A DNA stretch of 49,930 nucleotides from Euzebyales bacterium (GTDB lineage Bacteria; Actinomycetota; Nitriliruptoria; Euzebyales; Egibacteraceae): positions 1-49,930 of the forward strand of contig JACDBB010000041.1 in assembly GCA_013695145.1 (NCBI GenBank), given 5' to 3'. Position 1 is the first letter of the stretch; every line of letters starts with the position of its first letter. Under the pieces are notes generated by a model. It worked only from the letters and a program-made list of their open reading frames with translations. It was not told the origin of the DNA and made no database searches. The position numbers and the translations under genes were made by a program. Below are positions 34,027 through 42,677 of the stretch, piece by piece.

Positions 34027-34875
34027 GTGACGCGGACGCGCTTGGTCCTGCTCGGTACCAACGGTGGTCCGGTCGTCCGGTTGAATCGCGCGTCGCCGGC
34101 GCAGGTCGTGCTGGTTGACGCCGCCGCTTACCTCGTCGACTGCGGCGAGGGCGTCGTGCGTCAGCTTGTCGCCGCGGGCGTGGCGCCGGCGAGCGTGCGC
34201 CACCTGTTCATCACCCATCATCACGCCGACCACAACATCGGCTACGGCGGCCTGCTCATGGGTGCGTGGGTGAGCGGTTTGGACGGCGTTCTCACTGCCC
34301 ATGGGCCGCCGCCTCTGGCGAGCATGACCGAGGCATTCTTCGCCATGAACGACTTCGACCTGCGCATGCGTGCCTCGAGCACCGGACGGACCGCGCTGGC
34401 GGACCTCGTCGCGGTCGACGAGTTCGTCGATCCGGGGGTGGTCTTCGAGGACCCGCGTGTGACCGTGACGGCCGCCCGCGTCCCTCATCCGCCGATCCAT
34501 CAGGCGTATGCGTTCCGGTTCGACGGGCCCGACCGGTCGATCGTGATCTCTGGTGATACCGCGCGCTCGGACGAGCTCGTCGCGTTCGCGCGCGGCGCCG
34601 ACGTCCTGGTTCACGAGGTGTACTACCCGCCGGCGATCGCGCAGATGGCCGCGCTGGACATGCGGTGCGCCAGCACGCTGGCCGAGCACATCGTCGCCTG
34701 CCACACCAGCGTGGACGAGGTCGGAGAGATCGCCGCCGCGGCCGGCGTGGCGACGCTCGTGTTGTCGCACTTCGTTCCCGGAGACGCCTCCGTGCCCGAT
34801 GAAGTGTGGGCTGAGCGCGCGCGGCGGAGGTTCGGCGGGCAGGTGATCGTCGGTCGCGATCTGCTCGAGGTCTGA
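34027..34875 (+). CDS. RNase Z/arylsulfatase-like metallo-beta-lactamase-fold protein
   Basis: A 282-residue MBL hydrolase. The zinc motif THHHADH (H64, H66, D68, H69) is intact, with VPHPPIHQAYAFRF, SGDTARSDEL (bridging Asp) and LSHFVPGD (last His) in the order seen in the RNase Z-like group. It lacks the tRNA-binding exosite arm, so a tRNase role is unlikely; small-molecule ester or lactone cleavage is more likely. GTG 34027 has a GAGGGG site rather far upstream. Convergent with the hydrolase gene, 6 bases between stops. Confidence 0.78.
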   Translation: MTRTRLVLLGTNGGPVVRLNRASPAQVVLVDAAAYLVDCGEGVVRQLVAAGVAPASVRHLFITHHHADHNIGYGGLLMGAWVSGLDGVLTAHGPPPLASMTEAFFAMNDFDLRMRASSTGRTALADLVAVDEFVDPGVVFEDPRVTVTAARVPHPPIHQAYAFRFDGPDRSIVISGDTARSDELVAFARGADVLVHEVYYPPAIAQMAALDMRCASTLAEHIVACHTSVDEVGEIAAAAGVATLVLSHFVPGDASVPDEVWAERARRRFGGQVIVGRDLLEV

Positions 34876-34881
34876 GGTGCC

Positions 34882-36249
34882 CTATGCGAGCGCGCCTGCC
34901 GGAGGGCGCGAGCGGCCGTCGTGAGGCCGCAGATACTCCGCTGGTTTGGATGCGTGGAACGCCGCCGGGGCTGGCTGTGACGGGCCGGGTGCAGACCGCT
35001 GACTCGTCACTGCCGGCCAGTGCGGCAGGGCGTTGAGCGCGGGACCGAGTTCCGCTGCGGCCTCGTTCATCGCGACCGGGTCCAGGCCAGCCCAGCCGCC
35101 GCGGTCGAGCCGGTCGACGAGCGCGCGCAGGCAGGTGATCGTCTCGGCGGCGGTGTAGGCGCAATGGCCGCCGCGTGATACGAACACCTGCCGCAGGGAC
35201 TCTCCTTGCCGCGTTGAGGCGACGACGTCGGCGTAGGCTGACTCGTTGTCCGGCGTCACCAGCCCATCGCCGAGGCTGTGGAGGGTCAGGACCGCGACGC
35301 CGCCGAGGTCGCCATTGAACGTGATGTGTCGCTCCAGGTAGTGCTCGGCAGCGCGGTGGGCGGTGATCCGCGGCGCATGTGCGAGCACGTCGAGGTCGGC
35401 GTCGAGATCGAGCGCCGCGGCGTCGTACAGCGCGGCCACCTGCTCATGACCGATCGAGCGGCGTAGAAGCGAGCCGTAGTCCACAGCGCTGTTCCACGAC
35501 GGGTTGCCGCCGGCGCGTCGCTCGAGCTCCGCGCGCATCCCGAAGAAGACACCGAAGTCAGCGTCGCGCAACCAGCGGTACTGGGCGTACTCGCGCGCGA
35601 CGGCGTCGGCCGCCCTCGGCTGTGGCTCGGTGACGCCGAACCAGCCGGGGATGTTGGCGATGGCAGCGGCCAGCGCGATGCGCGCCCGTCCCTGCGGCGT
35701 GGACTGCGCGAGGTCGAGCGCAGCGCGCGCGCGCGCGACGTTCGCGGCGGCGTCGGCGATGTCGACCAGCTGCAGGCCCGAGTCGGGTGCGAGCAGGGTC
35801 TTGAAGACGAAGGCACAGTCGAGGTTCTGGTTGCGCACCGCCACTCCGCCGGCCAGCGAGCCGCACGTCGGCAGGGCGCCGTGGAAGCGCTCGGGGACGA
35901 GTTGGACCAGCCCGGCGGTGATGATGCCGCCCATCGACGGCCCCCAGACGACCGTCCTCGCCGGCTGGCTGACGTCACGCTCGAAGACGTCGAGAGCGGC
36001 GATCTGGTCGTCGAATGCGGCTTCGAGGGGCCAGAAGCCGGGCGTGGCGTACGCTGACCCGGCAAGGGCGTAGCCGTGCTGCAGCAGCCAGTGCGCGACT
36101 GCGTCGTCGCGGGCGAGCGGGGGCGGTTGGCCGGACGGCGGCGCGGCACCTGTGCAGTGCAGTAGCAGGGTTCCGTTCCACTCAGCCGGCACCTGAGCCC
36201 GGTATCGTCCGCCGCTGGCGAGGTCGCCCGTGCGCGTCGTGACCGTCAC
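34882..36249 (-). CDS. Alpha/beta-hydrolase (copy 2)
   Basis: A 455-residue paralogue of the 15419-16765 product. Nucleophile elbow GPSMGG, acid in HSLGDGLVTPDNE, His in SRGGHCAY. Shared blocks include AGLVQ.PER, CGNLAGxVA-like and AGGNPSWN. The C-terminus carries an extra low-complexity tail (GPSQPAPAAFHASKPAEYLRPHD). GTG 36249 lies 10 bases after the isochorismatase-family gene, so both come from the importer operon that starts at 41737. Confidence 0.82.
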   Translation of the reverse strand: MTVTTRTGDLASGGRYRAQVPAEWNGTLLLHCTGAAPPSGQPPPLARDDAVAHWLLQHGYALAGSAYATPGFWPLEAAFDDQIAALDVFERDVSQPARTVVWGPSMGGIITAGLVQLVPERFHGALPTCGSLAGGVAVRNQNLDCAFVFKTLLAPDSGLQLVDIADAAANVARARAALDLAQSTPQGRARIALAAAIANIPGWFGVTEPQPRAADAVAREYAQYRWLRDADFGVFFGMRAELERRAGGNPSWNSAVDYGSLLRRSIGHEQVAALYDAAALDLDADLDVLAHAPRITAHRAAEHYLERHITFNGDLGGVAVLTLHSLGDGLVTPDNESAYADVVASTRQGESLRQVFVSRGGHCAYTAAETITCLRALVDRLDRGGWAGLDPVAMNEAAAELGPALNALPHWPAVTSQRSAPGPSQPAPAAFHASKPAEYLRPHDGRSRPPAGALA

Positions 36250-36259
36250 GCGTGCCCCC

Positions 36260-36907
36260 TCACGTCGCCCGGACGCCGGCGGTACGTGCTACGAGGTCGT
36301 CGGTCGACATCACGTCGGCGGTCGACGCCGCGAGGATCACGAGGCTGGACTGGTGGACCTGCGCGGCCGACATCGCGCCGTGGCCGGTGTCCGGATAGTC
36401 GAACGTCGCCGTCGCGTCGGACAGGAAGCCGACCCGGAAGTCGCGGAAGAACGCGTCGCGAGCGGTGGCGTGGCAGCAGTTCTCGGTCGTCACCCCGCCG
36501 ATGACGACGGTGTCGATCCCCATGTCGCGCAGGGCGCGCTCCAGGTCCGTGCCGTAGAACGCGCTGTAGCGGTACTTGGCGACGACGAGGTCGCCGTCCT
36601 CGGGAGCTAGTTCCTGGTGGATCTCGGCTCCGGGTGCGCCGTCGATGAGTCCGTCGCTGTCGGCGTCCTGGCCCCAGAAGTGCATGGACAGGCGTCGGTC
36701 GGCACCATCCTGCCGGTGCAGCTGGCGTGTGTAGACGACCGGCATGCCGCGCTCCCGGCACAATGCGATGCCACGGCACAGCGTCGGGATCATCTCGCGG
36801 CCCGCACGTGACTCCAATGGCGCGTCGGGTGCGAGGAAGTGGTTCTGCATGTCGACGACGATCAGGGCGGTCGATGCGGTGTCGATCGGATCGATCCGCA
36901 ATGGCAC
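36260..36907 (-). CDS. Isochorismatase-family cysteine hydrolase
   Basis: A 215-residue cysteine hydrolase (amidase-like). Triad: D19 in LIVVDMQNHF, K111 in VVAKYRYSAF, C144 in GGVTTENCCHATARDAFF; the cis-peptide Gly-Val-Thr before it is typical. The family includes nicotinamidase, N-carbamoylsarcosine amidase and maleamate amidohydrolase as well as isochorismatase. Next to ring-cleavage enzymes an amide role (for example on a maleamate-like product) is reasonable but unproven. GTG 36907 has a GAGAGGA site. Confidence 0.85.
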   Translation of the reverse strand: MPLRIDPIDTASTALIVVDMQNHFLAPDAPLESRAGREMIPTLCRGIALCRERGMPVVYTRQLHRQDGADRRLSMHFWGQDADSDGLIDGAPGAEIHQELAPEDGDLVVAKYRYSAFYGTDLERALRDMGIDTVVIGGVTTENCCHATARDAFFRDFRVGFLSDATATFDYPDTGHGAMSAAQVHQSSLVILAASTADVMSTDDLVARTAGVRAT

Positions 36908-36946
36908 GGCGATTCCTCTCAGCCGGTGTGCCGTGGCGCGCGACGA

Positions 36947-38020
36947 TCAGGAGTCGCCGACGAGGGCCGCCACGTCGGGCTGTTCGTCGACGAAGCCGTA
37001 CTCGACCATCAGCTGAGCCTCGCGCTCGATCCCGGCAACATCGAGCTCCGCGTCGAACTCGGGCAGGAAGATGTTCTGCGCCACCGCCTCGGGTATCTGC
37101 GTGTACGTCGGTACGATGGCGCGGACCTCCTCGGGATGCTCCTGCGCGTACGCGTTGGCCTCGCGCATCAGCCGAGCGAACCGCTCTATCGCGTCAGGGT
37201 CGCTGCTGATGACGTCGCTGCTGGTGAACCATGCGGCCAGCGGGAAGCGCGCGTCGTCGTCGTAGGGATAGGAGAAGAACGCGGCGCGGTGTCCCGCCCC
37301 GAGGGCTGCCTCGTAGAAGGGTGGCACCAGGGCGATGGCGTCGACGCGGCCGGCCTCCAGCGCCGCGATCATCTCCGGGAAGGGGATCGCGACGAACTCG
37401 AACGTCGACGAGTCGGCGCCCAGGCGGTCGGCTGACGCCCTCACGATCAGCTCCGCGACTGCCTGGAGCGCATTGACGGCGATGGTCCTGCCATTGAGAT
37501 CGGCCGCCGTCTCGATGTCGCTGTCGGATCGGACGACCACGGGGTTGTTGCCGTTGGGGTCGGGCGGCTCGGCGGGCAGCGACGAGATGCTGGGCGCCAC
37601 CAGCTCCAGCGGAAGTCCTTGGACCTGCGCCTGTAGCAGCGGCGCGATCGCGGCGAAGCCGATCTGCTGCTCCCCGCTCACCACCGCTGCAGCCGTGGCA
37701 GCGCCGGTCTGCGCGATCTGCGGCTCGACCGTGAGCCCCTCAGCCGCGAACCAGCCCTTGTCGATGGCGAGGTAGAGCGGCGCGACGTCGATGATCGGAA
37801 TCAGACTCACGCGCAGCGTCGTCGCCGACGTGCCAGGCGTGCCCTGGCTGGCTGACGGCGAGCTGTCAGGCGTGGCGACCGGTGCGCCCTGAGGCGAGCC
37901 GGTGTTGGCGGCGGTCGGCGCGTCAGCAGGCGAGCCGGTGGGCGCGGCACCCGGGGTGCCGCCGCAGGCGGCCAGGACCACGCTGGTAGCGATCACGATG
38001 GCTGTCCAGGTCCTGCGCAT
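36947..38020 (-). CDS. Solute-binding lipoprotein, NMT1/SsuA type (second binding protein of the operon)
   Basis: A 357-residue lipoprotein with lipobox VVLAAC, a Thr/Pro/Ala linker and an SsuA-like fold. It is strongly similar to the 40628-41737 product, including DSDIETA.DLNG.TIAVNALQA, GADSSTFEFVAIPFPEM and AALEAGRVDA. It lies downstream of the ATPase, so this operon codes two paralogous binding proteins for one channel, perhaps to widen the ligand range. Confidence 0.88.
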   Translation of the reverse strand: MRRTWTAIVIATSVVLAACGGTPGAAPTGSPADAPTAANTGSPQGAPVATPDSSPSASQGTPGTSATTLRVSLIPIIDVAPLYLAIDKGWFAAEGLTVEPQIAQTGAATAAAVVSGEQQIGFAAIAPLLQAQVQGLPLELVAPSISSLPAEPPDPNGNNPVVVRSDSDIETAADLNGRTIAVNALQAVAELIVRASADRLGADSSTFEFVAIPFPEMIAALEAGRVDAIALVPPFYEAALGAGHRAAFFSYPYDDDARFPLAAWFTSSDVISSDPDAIERFARLMREANAYAQEHPEEVRAIVPTYTQIPEAVAQNIFLPEFDAELDVAGIEREAQLMVEYGFVDEQPDVAALVGDS

Positions 38021-38058
38021 GTGGCTGCTCCTCGCTCCCGTCCGGTGATGAGATCGGG

Positions 38059-38865
38059 TCAGGTTGTGTGCTGCTCGCTGAGTTCATCGCCGGCCGAGTC
38101 GGCTGGACGCTTGATGAGTTCGAACACGTGCGCGCGCAGTCGTGTGAAGGCCGGTAGGCCCTTGGTCGCGATCTGGTCGCGCGGACGCGGCAGGTCGACG
38201 TCGACGACCTCTCGGACGCGTGTCGGCGGAGGAGTGAGGACGATGACCCGATCGGAGAGGTAGATCGCCTCGTCGATGTCGTGGGTGACGAACAGGACGG
38301 TGACGTCGAACTCGTCGCGGACGCGCAGGACGAGGTCCTCGAGATCGGCGCGCGTCTGGGCGTCCACCGACGCGAACGGCTCGTCCATGAGCAGGATCTC
38401 GGGCTGGTAGGCGAGCGCACGAGCGATCGCCACCCGTTGCTGCATCCCGCCTGATAGCTGCCAGGGGTAGCGGTCGAAGGAGCCGACGAGCCCCACCGCG
38501 GTGAGGGCTTGTTCGGCGAGTTCGTCTCGCCGGGTGCTGTCGATACCCTTGCTGCGCAGTGGCAACGTGATGTTTCCGCGAACGGTCATCCATGGCAGCA
38601 GCGACCGGCTGTACTCCTGAAACACCAGGGCCAGTTTGTCGGGAGGCCGGTCGATGACCCGACCCTGCAGGACTGCGGTCCCGCTGGTCGCCGGGATCAG
38701 GCCGCACAGGCACTTGAGCAGCGTGGTCTTGCCGCAGCCTGACTGCCCCACGATGCAGACGAACTCGCCGGGTTCCACGCGGAAGGAGAGGTTGCCGACG
38801 GCATGGACGGCGCTGGGTCCGTGACCGTAGGTCTTCGTCAGCTGCGTGACCTCGAGCACCGTCAT
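38059..38865 (-). CDS. ABC ATPase, NitT/TauT (SsuB) type, second importer
   Basis: A 268-residue ATPase. Walker A GQSGCGKT, Q-loop FQEYSRSLLPWM, signature LSGGMQQRV, Walker B ILLMDEPF, switch VTHDIDEAIYLSDRV. The start is uncertain: ATG 38865 is used, with AAGGA almost adjacent; GTG 38859 would have better spacing, and ATG 38880 has no site. A strong hairpin and the repeat box lie between this gene and the permease upstream in the operon. Confidence 0.9.
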   Translation of the reverse strand: MTVLEVTQLTKTYGHGPSAVHAVGNLSFRVEPGEFVCIVGQSGCGKTTLLKCLCGLIPATSGTAVLQGRVIDRPPDKLALVFQEYSRSLLPWMTVRGNITLPLRSKGIDSTRRDELAEQALTAVGLVGSFDRYPWQLSGGMQQRVAIARALAYQPEILLMDEPFASVDAQTRADLEDLVLRVRDEFDVTVLFVTHDIDEAIYLSDRVIVLTPPPTRVREVVDVDLPRPRDQIATKGLPAFTRLRAHVFELIKRPADSAGDELSEQHTT

Positions 38866-38881
38866 TCCTTGTGTCAGCATC

Positions 38882-38954
38882 TTGTGGCCATCGCGCAGCG
38901 ATGGCCACAACATCCGATTGTGAGAATCGCCCTCGCAAGCTCGGGCGCGTTCAC
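38882..38954 (-). repeat. Dispersed repeat: 39-bp box plus perfect 13-bp hairpin inside an operon
   Basis: Hairpin 38882-38910: 13-bp perfect stem TTGTGGCCATCGC, loop GCA. The box at 38916-38954 reads on the minus strand and matches 8021-8059 at 38 of 39 positions. The box supplies the stop codon of the permease (TGA at 38951-38953 on the minus strand). The hairpin stands between permease and ATPase messages and could attenuate transcription or protect the upstream mRNA end. Confidence 0.75.
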
Positions 38955-39790
38955 GTGTCAGCCGCCTGGGGGATGATGTTCTTCGGGCGCGCGGGGGCCG
39001 CGCCCGTGTCGACGGCCTGGCCGAGGGCGGCGGCGCGCCATCCTCGATGCCAACGGAGCGCACGGCGCTCGGCGAGCACGAAGATGCCGTTGAACAGGTA
39101 GCCGACGAGCCCGAGCAGGAGGATCCCGGACCACATCTCCGGGATGGCGAACGTCTGCTGGGACAGCAGCACGAAGTAGCCGAGACCGTTGGTCGACGCC
39201 ACCATCTCACTGACCACCATGAGGATCAGCGCGATCGAGAGCGCCAGCCGAGCGCCGGCGAAGATCTGGGGCGTGGCAGCGGGCAGCACCACGCGACGGA
39301 TCCGCTCGCCGCGCCGCAAGCCGTAGACGCGGGCCATATCCAGGGTGTCGGCATCGACCCCGCGCACCCCGTCGACGGTGTTGAGCAGGACGGGCCAGAT
39401 GGCGCCGAAGGCGATGATGAACACCTTCATGGACGCGCCGGCCCCGAGGAACAGGATGGCCGGCGGGATGATGGCAGGTTTGGGCAGCGTCCGCAGGAAG
39501 TCCACGAGCGGGTCCGTCGCGCGGCGCAGTAGCGGGGACAGGCCGATCAGCAGGCCCAGCCCTACGCCGCTGGCGACCGCGACGACGAACCCGGCCGTGA
39601 AGCGGACCAGGCTCGGGATGAGATCGCTCGCCACACGGTCGAAGAGCCACACGTCGGCGAAGGTGGCGACGATCTCGCGCAGCGGCGGGAAGTAGACCGA
39701 CTCGCTGTCGGCCGACGCGACCCACCACACGACCACGAGCATCACGGGGAGCGCGGACTCGAGACCGATGGCGCGCAGTCGCCGGGTCAT
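38951..39790 (-). CDS. ABC permease, NitT/TauT (SsuC) type, second importer
   Basis: A 279-residue membrane protein with VRFTAGFVVAVASGVGLGLLIG and the EAA loop DMARVYGLRRGERIRRVVLPAATPQIFAGARLALSIAL. It resembles 29883-30725. The C-terminal 25 or so residues (ALGQAVDTGAAPARPKNIIPQAADT) are not membrane-like and end within the dispersed repeat. ATG 39790 overlaps the preceding permease by 4 bases. Confidence 0.9.
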   Translation of the reverse strand: MTRRLRAIGLESALPVMLVVVWWVASADSESVYFPPLREIVATFADVWLFDRVASDLIPSLVRFTAGFVVAVASGVGLGLLIGLSPLLRRATDPLVDFLRTLPKPAIIPPAILFLGAGASMKVFIIAFGAIWPVLLNTVDGVRGVDADTLDMARVYGLRRGERIRRVVLPAATPQIFAGARLALSIALILMVVSEMVASTNGLGYFVLLSQQTFAIPEMWSGILLLGLVGYLFNGIFVLAERRALRWHRGWRAAALGQAVDTGAAPARPKNIIPQAADT

Positions 39791-40608
39791 GCGGGCAGTT
39801 CTTGACGCTGCGACGCGTGCCAATGCAAGACGCGCCGCTCGAGCCGTCTGAACATGATGGCGATCACCAGACCGAGCACGCCAGTGACGACGATGATGCC
39901 GTACATCAGCGCGATGTCGTTGGCGTAGCGCACCTCGTTGATGGCGTACCCGAGGCCAGACGAGCCGACGACGATCTCGGTGGCGATGGTGACGATCAGA
40001 GCGATCGCGGCGGACAAGCGGAGACCCGTGGCGACATACGGCATCGCGCTGGGCACCGCGACCCAAACGAAGCGGGCGATCGGCCCGAGCCCGTAGGCTC
40101 GGGCGGTGTCACGCGCGACCGGATCGAGGTCCTGCACACCGTAGAGCGCCTGGAACAGCAGAGGAAAGAAGGCCGCGAACGCGACGAGGTAGACCTTCAT
40201 CTCGACCCCGGTTCCGAACAGCAGCACGGCGAGCGGCAGGACGGCGACTGGCGGGATGGGACGCGGGAACTCGATCAGTACGCGAACGGCCCGGTAGGCG
40301 AGGCGGTTGCTGCCGATCGCCAGCCCGAGCGGGATCCCGGCGACGACGGCCACCGCGAGGCCCAGGCCCCATGCCTGCAGCGTTTCCCATACGCGCAGCC
40401 AGAAAGTCGGGTCGCGGAGCTCCGCGACGAGGGCCGCCAGCACAGTGGTCACGGCAGGCAGGTAGTCCTCGGGGATCGCGCCGGATCGGCTCAGCGCCTC
40501 CAGGGCGGCGAGCACCGCGAGCACCGTCAGCCACGGGAGCCACCAGAGGCGCTCACCGCCGCGGTCGTCTGCGCCGAGCACAGGACCGGCACCGACGGCG
40601 GTCGTCAT
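39787..40608 (-). CDS. ABC permease, NitT/TauT (SsuC) type, first subunit of second importer
   Basis: A 273-residue membrane protein: VWETLQAWGLGLAVAVVAGIPLGLAIG, then DTARAYGLGPIARFVWVAVPSAMPYVATGLRLSAAIAL as the EAA loop. ATG 40608 lies 19 bases after the binding-protein stop. It is the counterpart of 29071-29883, so both importers have the same two-permease design. Confidence 0.9.
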   Translation of the reverse strand: MTTAVGAGPVLGADDRGGERLWWLPWLTVLAVLAALEALSRSGAIPEDYLPAVTTVLAALVAELRDPTFWLRVWETLQAWGLGLAVAVVAGIPLGLAIGSNRLAYRAVRVLIEFPRPIPPVAVLPLAVLLFGTGVEMKVYLVAFAAFFPLLFQALYGVQDLDPVARDTARAYGLGPIARFVWVAVPSAMPYVATGLRLSAAIALIVTIATEIVVGSSGLGYAINEVRYANDIALMYGIIVVTGVLGLVIAIMFRRLERRVLHWHASQRQELPA

Positions 40609-40627
40609 GGCTGCGGCGCGGCAGCCG

Positions 40628-41737
40628 TCATGGTGTCGCCTCGAGCACCGACAGCAGCGTCCGGGCATCCGGAGGCTCGTCGGCGATGCCGTAGCGCACC
40701 ATCAGCTCAGCCTGTGCCTCCACCTCCTGCAGGGGCAGGTCGGCGGGGAAGTTCGGCAGCGAGACCTCGGCGGCGATCTCGGGGGCGATGCGAGTGAACG
40801 TCGGCATGATTGCCCGCGCCTCGTCAGGGTGCTCCTGGGCATAGTCATTCGCCTTGCGCATGGCGCGGATGAAGCGCCCGATGACGTCCGGGTTCTGTTC
40901 GGCGTACTCCGCACTGGTAAAGAACGTGCCCAGGGCGAACTCCAGCCCCGAGTCCAGATCGTAGGGGTAGGCGACAAGCACAAGACGGTGCCCCTCCTCC
41001 ACCGCTGCTTGGAAGAAGGGTTCGACGACCGCGACGGCGTCGACCCGTCCCGCCTCGAGCGCTGCGGACATCTCCGGGAAGGGGATCGCGACGAACTCGA
41101 ACGTCGACGAGTCCGCGCCCTCACGGTCGGCCGCCGCCCGCACCGCAAGCTCGATAGCGGCCTGCAGGGCGTTCACCGCGATCGTTGTGCCGTTGAGATC
41201 CTCGGCGGTCTCGATGTCGCTGTCGGATCCGACCAGGACGACGAAGTTTCCGTTGGGCTCGCCGTCGGTCGGAGCCGCGGTGGCGCCGCTGGCGGCGACG
41301 GCCCGTAGCGGCAGCCCCTGGGCGACGGCGAGCAGCTGCGGCACGACCGCGCTGCTGCCGATCTGCGCCTCGCCGCTGACGACCGCGGCGGTGACCGCGG
41401 CACCGGTCTGCGCTCCCTGGGCGTCGATGGTGAGGCTCTCTTCGTCGAAGAAGCCCTGCTCGATGCCGAGGTACAGCGGTGCCTTGGTGATCACCGGCAC
41501 CTGAATGACGCGCAGCGTCGCCGGCTCGAGGTCGGCTGCCACCGGCGACTCGCTCAAGGCACCGCCGGGTGACTGTGCGTCGGTTAAGGCGGTGGGGGCG
41601 GGAGACGACTCGGGCACCGTGGCCGCGGGCCCGCTCGCCGGCCGTGCGTCGCCTGCCGTTGTGACGCCACCGCCACACGAGATGAGCATGAGCGCTGCGG
41701 CGACCAGTCCTGCGACGTGTGTCGGTCTCGCAGCCAT
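40628..41737 (-). CDS. Solute-binding lipoprotein, NMT1/SsuA type (first of the operon)
   Basis: A 369-residue lipoprotein; MAARPTHVAGLVAAALMLISC is the signal with lipobox LISC. It has LRVIQVPVITKAPLYLGIEQGFFDEESLTIDAQ and the same ligand-pocket blocks as its paralogue at 36947. ATG 41737 is chosen because GGAGG lies 7 bases upstream and the lipoprotein signal then starts normally; the frame is open further upstream into the operator, which is not coding. First gene of a seven-gene minus operon ending at 34882. Confidence 0.9.
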   Translation of the reverse strand: MAARPTHVAGLVAAALMLISCGGGVTTAGDARPASGPAATVPESSPAPTALTDAQSPGGALSESPVAADLEPATLRVIQVPVITKAPLYLGIEQGFFDEESLTIDAQGAQTGAAVTAAVVSGEAQIGSSAVVPQLLAVAQGLPLRAVAASGATAAPTDGEPNGNFVVLVGSDSDIETAEDLNGTTIAVNALQAAIELAVRAAADREGADSSTFEFVAIPFPEMSAALEAGRVDAVAVVEPFFQAAVEEGHRLVLVAYPYDLDSGLEFALGTFFTSAEYAEQNPDVIGRFIRAMRKANDYAQEHPDEARAIMPTFTRIAPEIAAEVSLPNFPADLPLQEVEAQAELMVRYGIADEPPDARTLLSVLEATP

Positions 41738-41757
41738 CAAACGACCTCCAGTACCGT

Positions 41758-41783
41758 CAGAAAGACGTTCCGTGTCACAGAAT
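41758..41783 (-). promoter_or_regulatory. Putative three-half-site IclR-type operator before the second importer operon
   Basis: On the minus strand: ATTCTG (41783-41778), GGAAC (41771-41767), three bases, TTTCTG (41763-41758), spacing identical to 28911 and 32670. It lies 21 bases before the binding-protein start and in the interval divergent with the IclR gene. Confidence 0.68.
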
Positions 41784-41907
41784 AACATCGCCGGGCCGGT
41801 AGGCAACCCCTTGCTCGATCCTCGGCCGCTCGACGATAATCGTCGGTCTGGTCGCTCCCGCCGAGGGCTGCAGACAGTGTTGGCACCGTCAGCGCGGCCG
41901 TCTACTG

Positions 41908-41924
41908 TTTCTGTGATGCAGAAT
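41908..41924 (+). promoter_or_regulatory. IclR-type site across the start codon of the IclR gene
   Basis: TTTCTG (41908-41913) and AGAAT (41920-41924) have the element-1/element-2 spacing of the other sites; the third element is missing. The ATG at 41916 lies between them, so a bound protein would cover its own start. Confidence 0.5.
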
Positions 41925-42677
41925 CAAACCGACGCGCCGACGTATCCGATCACCTCGGTGGACAACGCCTTGCGGCTGTTGCTGCTGTTGCGGGATCGCG
42001 AGCTCATCCGTGTGACACAGGTCAGCGAGGAGCTCGGCATCGCGGCCTCGTCCGCCCATCGACTGCTGGCGATGCTCGCCTACCGCGACTTCGCCGAGCA
42101 GGACCAGGCCACGCGCGCCTACCGCCTCGGCCCGGTGCTGGCCGGCTGGGCCCGCCATCTCAGCGACCACGATGTCGAGCGGATCCACCCGGTGCTCGTT
42201 GCGCTGTCCCGCCGTGCGGAGGAGACGGCGAACCTCGTGGTGCTCGACGGCAGCTACGGGCGCTTCCTCGATTCCGTCGAGACCGAGCGATTGGTCAGGG
42301 TCGGTTCGCGCGTCGGCGTGCGCCTGCCTGCGCACTGGACCTCGGCAGGCAAGGCTCTGCTCGCGGAGCTCGCGTCGGAGGAGCTGCGTGCGCGCTATCC
42401 CGACGAGGCGCTCGCCACGATGACGTCGCGCACTCTCGCGACGCGAACCGAGCTGGAGGAGCATCTCGCGCGTGTGCGCGAGCAGGGCTTCGCGGTCAAC
42501 CTCGGGGAGAGCCAGCCCGACGTCACGGCGATCGGCGCCGTCCTTCGCGAGCGTGACGGCCGACCACGTGCGGCGGTAGCGATCTCGATACCGGCGTCCC
42601 GCCTCGATGCCGATCGCATCGCAGAACTCGCGCCTGCGGTCATGGCCGCTGCTCGCGACGCCGGCGAGCGCCTGTAG
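41916..42677 (+). CDS. IclR-family transcriptional regulator (copy 1)
   Basis: A 253-residue regulator: winged HTH at residues about 10-75 with recognition region ASSAHRLLAMLAYR, then the IclR effector domain (VRVGSRVGVRLPAHWTSAGKALLAEL, EEHLARVREQGFAVNLGESQPDVTAIGAVL). IclR proteins bind aromatic or sugar acids and act as repressors or activators of nearby catabolic operons. No ribosome binding site precedes the ATG, so the mRNA may be leaderless. It is divergent from the second importer operon and shares its control region. Confidence 0.92.
   Translation: MQNQTDAPTYPITSVDNALRLLLLLRDRELIRVTQVSEELGIAASSAHRLLAMLAYRDFAEQDQATRAYRLGPVLAGWARHLSDHDVERIHPVLVALSRRAEETANLVVLDGSYGRFLDSVETERLVRVGSRVGVRLPAHWTSAGKALLAELASEELRARYPDEALATMTSRTLATRTELEEHLARVREQGFAVNLGESQPDVTAIGAVLRERDGRPRAAVAISIPASRLDADRIAELAPAVMAAARDAGERL

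Noticed and set aside
34027-34875. RNase Z (tRNA 3' processing) assignment for the MBL gene
   Set aside because: The zinc motif fits, but the tRNA-binding arm is missing and the gene lies in a catabolic operon.
41738-41806. N-terminal extension of the binding protein at 40628-41737
   Set aside because: It would place residues before a perfect lipoprotein signal and read through the operator; ATG 41737 has the ribosome binding site.
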